NCBI GenBank assembly: GCA_009695195.1 | Contig: SIBJ01000017.1 | Coordinates: 1-59,466 of the forward strand | Origin: Pedosphaera sp. | GTDB taxonomy: Bacteria; Verrucomicrobiota; Verrucomicrobiia; Limisphaerales; JADLHS01 | DNA length: 59,466 nt | Direction: 5' to 3' | In this document: piece by piece, positions 33,891 through 42,695 of the stretch | Layout of the letters: each line of letters begins with the position of its first letter | Position numbering within the stretch: position 1 is the first letter of the stretch | Notes under the pieces: generated by a model | The model's input: only the letters and a program-made list of their open reading frames with translations | Told to the model about the DNA's origin: nothing | The model's database searches: none | Position numbers and translations under genes: made by a program

Positions 33891-36769
33891 ATTTCCAATT
33901 CACCCATCCCATGTGGTTGCTCGCGGCGCTGCCGGCGCTGGCGTGGGTGTTCTGGCTGGGCTGGCGCACGGAGGCGCAGTTGTCGCCGTGGCGCAAGTGG
34001 ATCGCGCTCGGCATCCGCACGGTGGTTTTGCTCGCGTTGATTTTTGCCATCGCCGGTTTGCAATGGCTGCTGCCGATCGAGGGCATGAATGTTTATTTCC
34101 TGCTCGACCGCTCCGAGAGCATTCCCTCGCCGCAACAGGACGGCGAGCGGACACTCGTCAACCGCATGTCCGCCGAGAAAAAAAAGGAGGACAAGGTGGG
34201 TGTGATCGTCTTCGGCACGGACGCGAGCATTGACCGGCTGCCGAACCCGGCCATCAAACTCGACAAGATCGAAGCCGTCGTGGACACGCAGCGCTCCGAT
34301 CTGGCCTCGGCCATCCGGCTCGCGACGGCGGCGTTTCCCGAGACGGGCCAGAAGCGGATGGTGTTGATGTCCGACGGCAACGAGAACATGGGCGACGCCA
34401 TGTCCGCCGTGGCCGGCGCGCGGTTGATGGGCGCGACGGTGGACGTGGTGCCGCTGGGTGTTTCGCGCGGCGATGATGTGTTCGTGCAGAAGGTGCAAGT
34501 GCCGTCGAAGTTGAAAAAGGGCCAGCCGTTCGAGGCGAAAATTTTTGTGCAATCCGACCGCGCGCGCAAAGCCACGGTGCGGTTGTATCGCAACGACGTT
34601 CCGCTCGGGGAACAAACAGTGGACCTCGCCGCCGGAAAAAACCTGTACACGTTCCCGCAGTCGCTGGCGGACCAGGGTTTTTACAATTACGACGTGCGCG
34701 TGGACGCGCCAGGCGACTCACTGCCGCAGAACAATCGCGCCGTGGCGTTCGCCGGCGTGAAGGGCGACCCGCGCGTGCTGTTGATCTCCGGTGAACCGGA
34801 CCAGGACGAAACGCTGGCGGCGGCGTTGCGGTCGGCGAAGCTGGACGTGCAACTCGGCGGCGTGAACAAGCTGCCCAACTCGCTCGCCGAGATGGACAGC
34901 TACGACGCGATCTTCATCAGCAATTTGAGCGCGGGCGATCTTGGCCGCGACACGATGTCGTTGATCGAAGCGGCGGTGCGTGATTTCGGCGTCGGCCTCG
35001 TGTGCGTCGGCGGCGAGAACACCTACGCGGCGGGAGGTTATCGGAACACGCCGCTCGAAACGACACTGCCGGTGAGCATGGAACTGGACAGCAAAAAAGT
35101 TTTGCCGAAGGGCGCGGTAGTTTTGGTCATGCACGGAATGGAGTTCTCGAACGGGAATCAGGTGTCGCGTGACTGCGCGCTGGGCGTGCTGGGCGCGCTC
35201 GGGCCGGAGGACGAACTCGGTGTGATCTTGTGGGACGGCACGGACAAGTGGTTGTTTCCGTTGCAAAAGGTCGGCACGAAACAGGAGGCGGGCCGCGCCA
35301 TCGCGGGCATGAACCAGGGCGACCTCGGAAGTTTTCAGGGCATCGTCGGCGAAGCTCACAGCGCGTTGAAAAAATCCAACGCGAACCTGAAACACATCAT
35401 CGTGTTCAGCGACGGCGATCCTGCGCCGCCGTCGGCCCAACTCATGAAAGACCTCGTCGGCGACCGGGTCACGTTGAGCACGGTGCTCATCGCGGGTCAC
35501 TCCGGCAGCCAGACGATGGAGTGGATGGCCACCGAGGGCAAAGGCCGGTTCTACAACATTCTTTCGCCGAGCCAGCTTCCGCAGATTTTCATCAAGGAAA
35601 CTTCAGTGATCTTGAAGTCGGCGATCTACGAGGAGCCGTTCAAGCCGCAACTCCGTTCCGTCAGCGAAGTCATCCGCGGCATCGGCGCCGAGGAATACCC
35701 GAATCTCCTCGGCTACGTGGCGACGACGGTGAAGCCGCGCGCCGAGACGCCGATGTTCACGCCGAAGGGCGACCCGTTGCTCGCGCACTGGCAGTACGGT
35801 CTTGGGCGCGCGGTCGCGTTCACCTCGGACGCACGCGCGAAGTGGGGCCGGAACTGGTTGAACTGGGAGCGTTACAAACAATTCTGGTCGCAGATCGCGC
35901 AGTGGAGTTTGCGGCGCATCGAGAACGCGGACTTCACGAGTGAAGTGAACGTCGAGAACGGGCGCGGTTCGATCAACGTCGAGGCGCTGGACGAGAAGGG
36001 GAATTACCGGAACTTCCTCGACTTGCAGGCGGCGGTCGTCAGCCCGAAGGGCGAGCGGATGACCGTGCGGCTCGAACAGACCGGCCCGGGACATTACGAG
36101 GCGAAATTTCCGACGAAAGAAGTCGGCGCGTATCTGTTGAACCTGACGCAGATGGAAAAAGGCGAAGCGGTCGCGGGCCAAGTCGTGGGCGCGAGTGTGA
36201 ACTATTCGCCGGAGTTCGCCGCCGGGGAGCCGAACATGAATTTGTTGAAACGCATCGCCGAAAGCGGCGGTGGCCTGGTGCTCGATCCCTACAACACCGG
36301 CGCGAACCCATTCACGCACGAGCGGCTGAAGACGAGTCAGCCGCTGGATCTGTGGGAGTGGTTGCTGAAGCTCGCCGTCGTGCTGTTCGTGCTCGATGTG
36401 GGGGTGCGCCGGATCCAGATTGATCGTGACGAGTGGCTGAAGGCGACGGCGGGGATCCGCAAGTTGATTTTCTTCTGGCGCGGCGCCCCGCGCACGCCGG
36501 AGGCGGAGGAATCATTGGGCGCGTTGCTCGCCAAACGTGGCGTTGTGCGCACGACGCGGACGGCGGCGGGCGAGGCGCGACCGGAATTGTTCCAGCCCGC
36601 GCAGGCGGCGACAGTGGATTTGCCGCAGACAACAGGAGCGAGCGGTGTTCCGCCCGTCGTGCAACCACCGGTGGCGGAGAAAAAATCCGACGAGGAAGAA
36701 AAACCCGCCGGCACGACGAGCCGCTTGCTCGAAGCGAAGCGGCGTGCACAAAAACGACGCGGGGAGTGA
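33887..36769 (+). CDS. Large VWA membrane protein with glutamine-amidotransferase-like domain
   Basis: The 960 residues start with two membrane segments (about 8-28 and 43-66). A VWA domain follows with MIDAS LLDRSESI (about 72-79). A GATase-like region spans about 300-370 (VLLISGEPDQDETLAAALRS, LVCVGGENTYAAGGY), a second VWA-like region spans about 415-560, and a C-terminal membrane segment lies near 830. Such proteins are common in Verrucomicrobia and Planctomycetes beside BatA/DUF58/MoxR genes and are thought to act in the envelope. It overlaps the end of the NHL gene by four bases. Confidence 0.88.
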   Translation: MNFQFTHPMWLLAALPALAWVFWLGWRTEAQLSPWRKWIALGIRTVVLLALIFAIAGLQWLLPIEGMNVYFLLDRSESIPSPQQDGERTLVNRMSAEKKKEDKVGVIVFGTDASIDRLPNPAIKLDKIEAVVDTQRSDLASAIRLATAAFPETGQKRMVLMSDGNENMGDAMSAVAGARLMGATVDVVPLGVSRGDDVFVQKVQVPSKLKKGQPFEAKIFVQSDRARKATVRLYRNDVPLGEQTVDLAAGKNLYTFPQSLADQGFYNYDVRVDAPGDSLPQNNRAVAFAGVKGDPRVLLISGEPDQDETLAAALRSAKLDVQLGGVNKLPNSLAEMDSYDAIFISNLSAGDLGRDTMSLIEAAVRDFGVGLVCVGGENTYAAGGYRNTPLETTLPVSMELDSKKVLPKGAVVLVMHGMEFSNGNQVSRDCALGVLGALGPEDELGVILWDGTDKWLFPLQKVGTKQEAGRAIAGMNQGDLGSFQGIVGEAHSALKKSNANLKHIIVFSDGDPAPPSAQLMKDLVGDRVTLSTVLIAGHSGSQTMEWMATEGKGRFYNILSPSQLPQIFIKETSVILKSAIYEEPFKPQLRSVSEVIRGIGAEEYPNLLGYVATTVKPRAETPMFTPKGDPLLAHWQYGLGRAVAFTSDARAKWGRNWLNWERYKQFWSQIAQWSLRRIENADFTSEVNVENGRGSINVEALDEKGNYRNFLDLQAAVVSPKGERMTVRLEQTGPGHYEAKFPTKEVGAYLLNLTQMEKGEAVAGQVVGASVNYSPEFAAGEPNMNLLKRIAESGGGLVLDPYNTGANPFTHERLKTSQPLDLWEWLLKLAVVLFVLDVGVRRIQIDRDEWLKATAGIRKLIFFWRGAPRTPEAEESLGALLAKRGVVRTTRTAAGEARPELFQPAQAATVDLPQTTGASGVPPVVQPPVAEKKSDEEEKPAGTTSRLLEAKRRAQKRRGE

Positions 36770-36780
36770 AGTCGCGCGAT

Positions 36781-36802
36781 GGAGCGCGGGCTTCAGCCCG
36801 CT
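36781..36802. repeat. GGAGCGC-headed hairpin between convergent genes
   Basis: GGAGCGCGGGCTTCAGCCCG is followed by C and T. The stem GCGGGCT/AGCCCGC fills almost the whole 33-base gap between the VWA gene and miaA, and may serve as a two-way terminator. Confidence 0.6.
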
Positions 36803-37732
36803 TCACCGTCCAACTTTCGCGGCGATCAATTTCACGACGGCGTCCACGGAACTTTCCGGCGCGAGTTCGAGCCATTCGAGTTGCGCGTGCTTCCGGAACC
36901 AGGTGAGCTGACGCTTGGCGAACTGGCGCGTGCGGGTCTTCACCAGTTCGATGGTTTCCTTCAACGAACGCTCGCCGCGCAAATGCTCCACCACCTGCCG
37001 GTAGCCGATGGCCTGCATTGCCGTGGGATTTTGTGCGAGGCCGCGTTCGAGCAACGCACGCGTTTCTTCGACGAGTCCGCGGCGAAACAGTTCGTCCACG
37101 CGGGTGTCAATGCGCGCGCGGAGGTCGGGTGCGGTGCGGGAGAGGCCGAAAAAAAGTCCCGAGTCCCGAGTCCCGAGTCCCGAGTTCCACTCGGCGCGTT
37201 GATCGGAAAACTTGCGGCCGGTCAGCCGGATGACTTCCACCGCGCGGATGACGCGGCGCGGATTTTTTTGGTCAATGGTTGCGAACGTTTGCGGGTCGCA
37301 CACGCGCAATTCTTCGAGCAGTTTTTCGAGCGGCGCGGCTTCCAGGTCGGCGCGTAATGTGGCATCCGACGGCGGCGCTTCGCCGAGGCCGTCGAGGAAC
37401 GCCTTGAAATAAAGCCCCGTGCCGCCGCAGAGAATCGGGACGCGCCCGCGCGATGTGATTTCGCCCACGGCTTTTTCCGCGAGCGCGACGAACCGCGCGG
37501 CGTCAAACGATTCGGTCAACTCCGCCACGTCAAGAAGATGGTGCGGCACACGCGCGCGCTCGGCGGCGGAAGGTTTCGCCGTGCCGATGTCGAGGCCGCG
37601 ATAAACCTGCATCGAATCCACGGCGATGATTTCGCCTCCGATTTTTTCCGCGAGCCGGAGCGCGAGTTCGGATTTGCCCACGGCCGTCGGGCCGGCGATG
37701 AGGATGGAACGATTTTTGGAGGAATTCGCCAC
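36803..37732 (-). CDS. miaA: tRNA dimethylallyltransferase
   Basis: MiaA adds a dimethylallyl group to A37 of tRNAs reading UNN codons. Visible are ILIAGPTAVGKSELALRLA (P-loop), DSMQVYRGLDIGTAKPS and GGTGLYFKAFLDGL. A heptamer array (37155-37182) is read in frame as WNSGLGTRDSGLFFG in the middle of the protein. The GTG at 37732 is preferred; a GTG at 37762 lies inside a CCCTCACC-type repeat. Confidence 0.92.
   Translation of the reverse strand: MANSSKNRSILIAGPTAVGKSELALRLAEKIGGEIIAVDSMQVYRGLDIGTAKPSAAERARVPHHLLDVAELTESFDAARFVALAEKAVGEITSRGRVPILCGGTGLYFKAFLDGLGEAPPSDATLRADLEAAPLEKLLEELRVCDPQTFATIDQKNPRRVIRAVEVIRLTGRKFSDQRAEWNSGLGTRDSGLFFGLSRTAPDLRARIDTRVDELFRRGLVEETRALLERGLAQNPTAMQAIGYRQVVEHLRGERSLKETIELVKTRTRQFAKRQLTWFRKHAQLEWLELAPESSVDAVVKLIAAKVGR
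37155..37182. repeat. Heptamer array inside miaA
   Basis: Four exact AGTCCCG units followed by AGTTCCA. There is no facing array. Confidence 0.85.
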
Positions 37733-37751
37733 GGAAGTGTTTGTGACTTGG

Positions 37752-37907
37752 CCCGCCCTCACCCTGACCCTCTCCCCCAGGAGAGGGAACAGCAGACGGA
37801 CGCGCTCTTTTCTTTGGCAGCGCGTCGAGTCATCTCAGCCGTACGACGTATCGTGAACCGGCGAACGATTCTCCCTCTCCCCGGGGGTGAGGGCCGGGGT
37901 GAGGGCG
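37752..37907. repeat. Inverted pair of CCCTCACC-type repeats without a gene
   Basis: The forward copy about 37752-37788 and inverted copy about 37869-37907 enclose about 80 bases. They lie between miaA and lgt and probably include the miaA leader. Confidence 0.85.
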
Positions 37908-37925
37908 GACGTGACATCTGAAATC

Positions 37926-38696
37926 TCATTTCGCCGGAATTGTTTTTTGCCGTAAGACGACGAACAAGACGACGCCCGCCGCGAAGATGCCGATGCTCAA
38001 CAGATGCGCGGGCGTCAAAGCGCCGTGACGATGCGCTACGGAATAATCACCGCGGAAAATTTCCACGAACGAGCGCGCCACGGCGTAGCCGATGAGATAG
38101 CCGGCGAAAACCTGGCCGTCGAATTTCTTGCGGCGATACAGCCACGCGAGCGCGAGGTAGAGCGCGAGGTTGAGAAGTGAATCGTAGATTTGCGTCGGAT
38201 GCACACCCGCGCCGCCGGTGGCGTGGTCGGCGGGGAAATGGATCGCCCACGGCAGCGAACATTCGCGTCCGAAGCAGCAGCCGTTCATCAAACAACCGAT
38301 GCGCCCGAACACGTAACCCAGCGCGATGCTGGGCGCGAGCACATCGGCGACCTTCCACAGCGCCAGTTTGTGCCGCCGGCAAAAAAGGATGCAGGCCAGC
38401 GACGCGCCGATGAGGCCGCCGTAGAAAACCAAGCCGCCGCGCTGGATCATGAAAATTTCCCAGAACGGCTGTCCGGCGAAACTTTCGCGCCAGTAGGTCA
38501 CGACGTAAAAAAGTCTCGCGCCGATCACGGTGCCGATCATGAGCCACAAGCCGACGTCCGAGATTTTTTCCGGCGCGACACCTGTGCGCGGCGCGCGGCG
38601 CGCGGCGGTCCAAAGGCCGGACAGAAAGGCCACGGCCAGCAGCACGCCGTACCAATGGACTTTCAGCGCGCCGAGGGGGAAGGCAATCGGATGCAC
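37926..38696 (-). CDS. lgt: Prolipoprotein diacylglyceryl transferase
   Basis: Lgt attaches diacylglycerol to the lipobox Cys of prolipoproteins in the inner membrane. The 256 residues show seven membrane segments, the Lgt signature GRIGCLMNGCCFG and HPTQIYDSLLN, and ARLFYVVTYW. A heptad-like octamer array (38738-38763) lies just upstream. Confidence 0.94.
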   Translation of the reverse strand: MHPIAFPLGALKVHWYGVLLAVAFLSGLWTAARRAPRTGVAPEKISDVGLWLMIGTVIGARLFYVVTYWRESFAGQPFWEIFMIQRGGLVFYGGLIGASLACILFCRRHKLALWKVADVLAPSIALGYVFGRIGCLMNGCCFGRECSLPWAIHFPADHATGGAGVHPTQIYDSLLNLALYLALAWLYRRKKFDGQVFAGYLIGYAVARSFVEIFRGDYSVAHRHGALTPAHLLSIGIFAAGVVLFVVLRQKTIPAK

Positions 38697-38737
38697 GAGG
38701 GGAAGCGTAGAACGTCAGGGAGGAGATGGAAAATCAA

Positions 38738-38763
38738 ATACCCAAGGACCCAAATACCCAAAG
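38738..38763. repeat. Octamer array between gmk and lgt
   Basis: 8-nt units AAATACCC, AAGGACCC and AAATACCC, of the same style as the arrays after hisC. There is no facing array. Confidence 0.65.
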
Positions 38764-38782
38764 GATGCCGGCGCGCCCGGGG

Positions 38783-39454
38783 TCAGAACTCCGGCGGCAC
38801 GGCGCGGGCGGGGCGCATTTTCTCCGCTTCGTAAATCGAGATCATGTGCCGCAGGTCATCTCCGATCGCGCCGCTGATGATGAGGTAATCAAAATTTTTC
38901 CACTGCGCGACCTCCTGCTTCGCCACGGCAAGGCGCTTTTGGATCACGGCTTGCGAATCCTTCCCGCGTTTGCGCAGCCGCTGCTCCAGCGTCGCCATCG
39001 AATCGGGCGTGAGAAAGACCGACACCAGCGCGCGTTTCAACTCGCCGTCGTCCTCGGCGCACTTGCGGATCGTGGCCGCGCCCTGCACGTCCACACTCAA
39101 CAGCACGTCCTTCCCCGAGCGCAGTTTGCCGAGGATTTCCGATTTCAAAATGCCGTAGCTGTGACCGTAAACGGTGGCGTGTTCCAAAAAATTTCCCGCC
39201 TGCAGCCGTTTGAGAAACGAACCGGCGTCGAGGAAATAATAATCCACGCCATCCTTTTCGCCGTCGCGGGGTTCGCGCGTGGTGCAGGTGACGGCGCGGG
39301 TGATTTCGGGGCGGGCTTTCAGCAACTGATCCTGCAACGTCGTCTTGCCGCCGCCGGACGGGGCCGAAATGAGCACGAGCAGCGGGTTGGCGTTCGCCGC
39401 TTTGTCCGGGTGTTCGGCTTTGGATTCACGATTTTCGCCTTTCATGTCATTCAA
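38783..39454 (-). CDS. gmk: Guanylate kinase
   Basis: It converts GMP to GDP with ATP. The P-loop is VLISAPSGGGKTTL, with TRAVTCTTREPRDGEKDGVDYYFL and VDVQGAATIRK downstream. The start overlaps the yicC stop by eight bases (a second ATG is at 39445). The yicC-gmk order is common in bacteria. Confidence 0.94.
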   Translation of the reverse strand: MNDMKGENRESKAEHPDKAANANPLLVLISAPSGGGKTTLQDQLLKARPEITRAVTCTTREPRDGEKDGVDYYFLDAGSFLKRLQAGNFLEHATVYGHSYGILKSEILGKLRSGKDVLLSVDVQGAATIRKCAEDDGELKRALVSVFLTPDSMATLEQRLRKRGKDSQAVIQKRLAVAKQEVAQWKNFDYLIISGAIGDDLRHMISIYEAEKMRPARAVPPEF

Positions 39455-40328
39455 CGTTCTGCGCCTGCTCGCGGAATTTTTCCAGCTCGGCTTTGAGCGT
39501 TACGACCTCGCGCGAGATGTCGGCGTCGTTGGCTTTCGAGCCGATGGTGTTGATCTCGCGGTTCATCTCCTGCGCCAGAAAATCCAACATGCGGCCGACC
39601 GGCTCGTCGGTTTTCGTGCAATCGTCGAACTGTTGGAAATGGCTGTGGAGGCGGGTGAGTTCCTCGGAGATGTCGGAACGGTCGGCGAAGAAAACGACTT
39701 CCTTCAACATCCGTTCGTCCTCGGCGAGCGGCGCGGCGAGGCCGGCGGTCTTGATGCGCTCGAGGAGATGCTGGCGGTAACGCTCGGTGGATTTCGGTGA
39801 CTGGCTTTGCACGCGGTCGGTACACTGCCGCATCACGGCGACGCGCTTGTTCAGATCCTTCGCGAGGTGTTCGCCTTCGCGCGAGCGCATCTTGAGCAAC
39901 GAGGTGAGGGATTGTTTGATCGCCTTCTCGACTGCCGGCCATAGGTCTTCGGCGTCGGCGAGTTCCTCATCCGTTTGAAAAACTCCCGGCGCGCGGAGCA
40001 ATTGATCGAGCGTGACCGGGCCGGCGAGCTTGAGCTTTTTCGCGAGGCGTTGGAGTTCGCTCGCGTAGGCCTTGGCGAGTTCGTGATTGATGTGCAGGCG
40101 CGCGGCGGATTTGCTGGCCGCGGTGTGAAGGGACACGCGCACGGTGAGCCGCCCGCGAGAGACGCTGCGGTTGATCAAATCGCGGATCGGCGCTTCGAGC
40201 GCCTCCATCTCGCGGGGGAGATTCACCGAGACTTCGGCCTGCTTGCGGTTCACCGAACTGAGTTCCACCGTGACCTTGAATCCGTCTCGCGCACATTCCC
40301 CGCGCCCGTATCCCGTCATGGACTTCAT
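39447..40328 (-). CDS. yicC: YicC-family endoribonuclease
   Basis: It starts MKSMTGYGRGE, the family hallmark, and ends with the C-terminal domain LDFLAQEMNREINTIGSKANDADISREVVTLKAELEKFREQ. YicC proteins are endoribonucleases involved in small-RNA turnover in E. coli. The ATG at 40328 is chosen because the family starts at MKSMTGYG. Upstream lies obg, separated by 58 bases. Confidence 0.93.
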   Translation of the reverse strand: MKSMTGYGRGECARDGFKVTVELSSVNRKQAEVSVNLPREMEALEAPIRDLINRSVSRGRLTVRVSLHTAASKSAARLHINHELAKAYASELQRLAKKLKLAGPVTLDQLLRAPGVFQTDEELADAEDLWPAVEKAIKQSLTSLLKMRSREGEHLAKDLNKRVAVMRQCTDRVQSQSPKSTERYRQHLLERIKTAGLAAPLAEDERMLKEVVFFADRSDISEELTRLHSHFQQFDDCTKTDEPVGRMLDFLAQEMNREINTIGSKANDADISREVVTLKAELEKFREQAQNVE

Positions 40329-40386
40329 CGCGCGGGAATATGCCGAAAGTGGCGCGCGCAAGCGAACAAATTTTCTCCAAACGGCT

Positions 40387-41577
40387 TCACGCCTTGGTCT
40401 GGTCCGCTTCCTCGACGGCTTCGCGGATCAGTTTCCGGAACTGGTCCATGCCCTCGCCGAACGCGGCGGAGATGGACAGCACCGGCGTCTTGCGGACTTT
40501 GCGCTTGAACTGTTTCAGGTTTTTCTCCGCCGCCGGTTCGTCAATCTTGTTCGCGACGACGTAGCGCGGTTTTTCGAGCATCGCCGGATCGTAGAGTTCC
40601 AGTTCGCGCACCAGTTGTTTGTAATCGTCCCACGGCGCGCGGTTGTCCGTGCCCGCCATGTCGAGCAACAGCACGATCAGCTTGCAACGCTTGATGTGGC
40701 GCAGGAACGCGTGGCCGAGGCCGACATTCTGGTGCGCGCCTTCGATCAGCCCGGGCACGTCGCAAACCACGAGCCGTTTCCAATCCGGATATTCGACGAT
40801 GCCGATTTGCGGATGCAACGTCGTGAACGGATACGGCGCAACCTTCGGGCGCGCGCGGGAAATCGCCGTGAGCAACGTGGACTTGCCGGCGTTGGGGTAG
40901 CCGACCACGCCCACGTCCGCCATGATGCGGAGTTCAAAAAGAAAATCTCCTTCGTCGCCCGGCTCGCCCGGCTGCGCGAAGCGCGGCGTCTGGTGGCGCG
41001 CGGTGGCGAAGTTGCGATTGCCCAAACCGCCGCGCCCGCCTTTGCACAAAACGAATTGCTGTCCGTTCTCGGTGAGATCGGCGACGAGTTCGTGTTCACC
41101 GCTGGCCACGATCGGCTTGGGCGTTTCGCCTTCCTGGGACAAATCAATTTCCGCCGCCATCATGCCGCCGGAGGTACGGAACTTGGGCCGTCTGCCGGTG
41201 CTGGATCGGAGCATCGGCTTCTCGTCGTTCTCGTCGTCATCCGCCTCGGGATCGTCCTTGGCGGGCGGGGGTTTGTTGGACGGGAGCCGCCACACGAGCG
41301 TGCCGCAGGGAACTTTGATGATGAGGTCTTTGCCCGCGTGACCGTCCATGCCTTTGCCCATGCCGGCTTCGCCCGCCTTTGCGACGAGACGCTGAACGTA
41401 ATACTGCGCGATGAGATTGTTGAGATCGTGGTCGGCCTGGAGAATCACACTGCCGCCGCGCCCGCCGTTGCCGCCGCTCGGGCCGCCCTTGGGGATGTAA
41501 GCCTCGCGATGGAACGCAACGGCGCCTTTGCCGCCGTGGCCCGCCTTCGCGTAAATTTTAATTTCGTCTATGAACAT
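40387..41577 (-). CDS. obg: Obg GTPase
   Basis: A ribosome-assembly GTPase with the glycine-rich Obg fold (AGHGGKGAVAFHREAYIPKGGPSGGNGGRGG), G1 GYPNAGKST, G3 DVPGLIEGA and G4 NKID. An acidic insertion (DDPEADDDENDEKP) at about residues 108-121 inside the Obg domain is not usual. It lies with rplU and rpmA, the standard arrangement. Confidence 0.95.
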   Translation of the reverse strand: MFIDEIKIYAKAGHGGKGAVAFHREAYIPKGGPSGGNGGRGGSVILQADHDLNNLIAQYYVQRLVAKAGEAGMGKGMDGHAGKDLIIKVPCGTLVWRLPSNKPPPAKDDPEADDDENDEKPMLRSSTGRRPKFRTSGGMMAAEIDLSQEGETPKPIVASGEHELVADLTENGQQFVLCKGGRGGLGNRNFATARHQTPRFAQPGEPGDEGDFLFELRIMADVGVVGYPNAGKSTLLTAISRARPKVAPYPFTTLHPQIGIVEYPDWKRLVVCDVPGLIEGAHQNVGLGHAFLRHIKRCKLIVLLLDMAGTDNRAPWDDYKQLVRELELYDPAMLEKPRYVVANKIDEPAAEKNLKQFKRKVRKTPVLSISAAFGEGMDQFRKLIREAVEEADQTKA

Positions 41578-41646
41578 CTGCTTCGGTTCTTAATCTGACG
41601 CTTTCTCTTAATCTCAATCGCGGAACCAAAAACAGATTAAGAGAAT

Positions 41647-41673
41647 AAAAAAGGCGAGGCGTCTGGCCTCGCC
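41647..41673 (-). terminator. Intrinsic terminator after rpmA
   Basis: On the minus strand a stem GGCGAGGC/GCCTCGCC with a five-base loop is followed by six T residues. It separates rplU-rpmA from obg, so obg expression needs read-through or its own promoter. Confidence 0.8.
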
Positions 41674-41694
41674 GGGAAATTCCGTTGGCGTCGC

Positions 41695-41952
41695 TTAATT
41701 CTTCGCGGCTTCCGCGACGATGTTCACGCGGCGACTTTCCTTGTCGAACTTCACGTGGCCATCCTTGAGTGCGAAGAGCGTCCAATCGCGACCGGTGCCG
41801 ACATTGATGCCCGCGACAAATTTCGATCCGCGCTGGCGGATGATGATGCTGCCCGCGGTGACAAGCTGACCGCCATACGCTTTCACGCCGAGCCGTTTGC
41901 TGACGCTGTCGCGCCCGTTGCGGACGCTGCCTTGACCTTTTTTATGTGCCAT
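41695..41952 (-). CDS. rpmA: 50S ribosomal protein L27
   Basis: It starts [29 protein letters not shown] and continues [10 protein letters not shown], the L27 pattern. Residue 2 is Ala directly, so there is no N-terminal extension to cleave as in Firmicutes. It follows rplU after 12 bases. Confidence 0.96.
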   Translation of the reverse strand: MAHKKGQGSVRNGRDSVSKRLGVKAYGGQLVTAGSIIIRQRGSKFVAGINVGTGRDWTLFALKDGHVKFDKESRRVNIVAEAAKN

Positions 41953-41964
41953 AAGCCTGAAAAG

Positions 41965-42276
41965 TTACGCTTTGATTTCCGTCACCTTCACCACGGTCAG
42001 TTCCTGACGGTGGCCGATGGATTTGTGATAGCCTTTGCGGCGTTTCATCTTGAACGTGAGCTTGTGCTCGCCGCGGATGTGATCCACCACGTCGGCCACG
42101 ACGGTCGCGCCGGTGACGGTGGGCGCGCCCACGGTGACCTTGCCGTCCGCGTTGACGAGCAGCACGCGGTCAAAAGTGACCGAGGCGCCCTTCGCGGCGG
42201 TGAGGCGTTCGATTTGCAGCGTATCGCCCGCGCTGACGCGATACTGTTTGGCTCCGGTTTCTAAAACAGCGTACAT
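41965..42276 (-). CDS. rplU: 50S ribosomal protein L21
   Basis: The 103 residues MYAVLETGAKQYRVSAGDTLQIERL and KRRKGYHKSIGHRQELTVVKV match L21. It is the first gene of the rplU-rpmA unit, and a good promoter lies upstream. Confidence 0.96.
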   Translation of the reverse strand: MYAVLETGAKQYRVSAGDTLQIERLTAAKGASVTFDRVLLVNADGKVTVGAPTVTGATVVADVVDHIRGEHKLTFKMKRRKGYHKSIGHRQELTVVKVTEIKA

Positions 42277-42300
42277 AAATTTTTCCCCAAAGGGGCGCAG

Positions 42301-42329
42301 ATAAAACCAGAATTGCGACGGGGTGTCAA
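42301..42329 (-). promoter_or_regulatory. Sigma-70-type promoter of rplU
   Basis: On the minus strand TTGACA (42329-42324) is followed after 17 bases by TTTTAT (42306-42301), 25 bases before the rplU start. The -35 box is a perfect consensus. Confidence 0.6.
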
Positions 42330-42339
42330 CGGCTCATTT

Positions 42340-42650
42340 CCACGTTGTCGGAACTCCATGAGAATGTCCCCTTGGTAACTCGATAAGAATGTCCCCATGG
42401 GCCGGGTTGCTACCGCAACCCGGCCACAACATGGAGACATTAACAATGAGTCGGAAAGAACGGGAACGATTGACGGTGATGCTGGGCGTCAAGAAACAGA
42501 AGCTGAAGCTGGTGCAGGCGGCGGAGCTGATGGCGGTGGGCTACCGCCAGAGCAAGCGCATCTGGAAACGGTATCAGGCCGATGGGGACGCGGGCCTGGT
42601 GCACCGGCTGCGAGGCCAGCCGAGCGCGCGGCGCAAGTCGCCTGCAAATT
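42340..42650 (+). mobile_element. Left end of an insertion sequence, truncated
   Basis: Two GAATGTCCCC motifs (about 42361-42370 and 42387-42396) precede the start of a transposase gene that breaks off after about 70 codons. The right end and catalytic part are missing. The DUF1015 gene begins where it stops. Confidence 0.55.
42431..42640 (+). pseudogene. N-terminal part of an ISNCY-type transposase
   Basis: METLTMSRKERERLTVMLGVKKQKLKLVQAAELMAVGYRQSKRIWKRYQADGDAGLVHRLRGQPSARRK is a helix-turn-helix DNA-binding domain as found at the start of ISNCY/ISL-like transposases (here quoted by positions 42431-42637, key motif QAAELMAVGYRQSKR). The DDE core is absent. The frame continues to 42760, but that tail is the DUF1015 start read in another frame. 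Confidence 0.65.
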
Positions 42651-42695
42651 CTTCGTGCAAAAACCCGTTGCGACCGTATCTTCCCGCCGCTTTTT

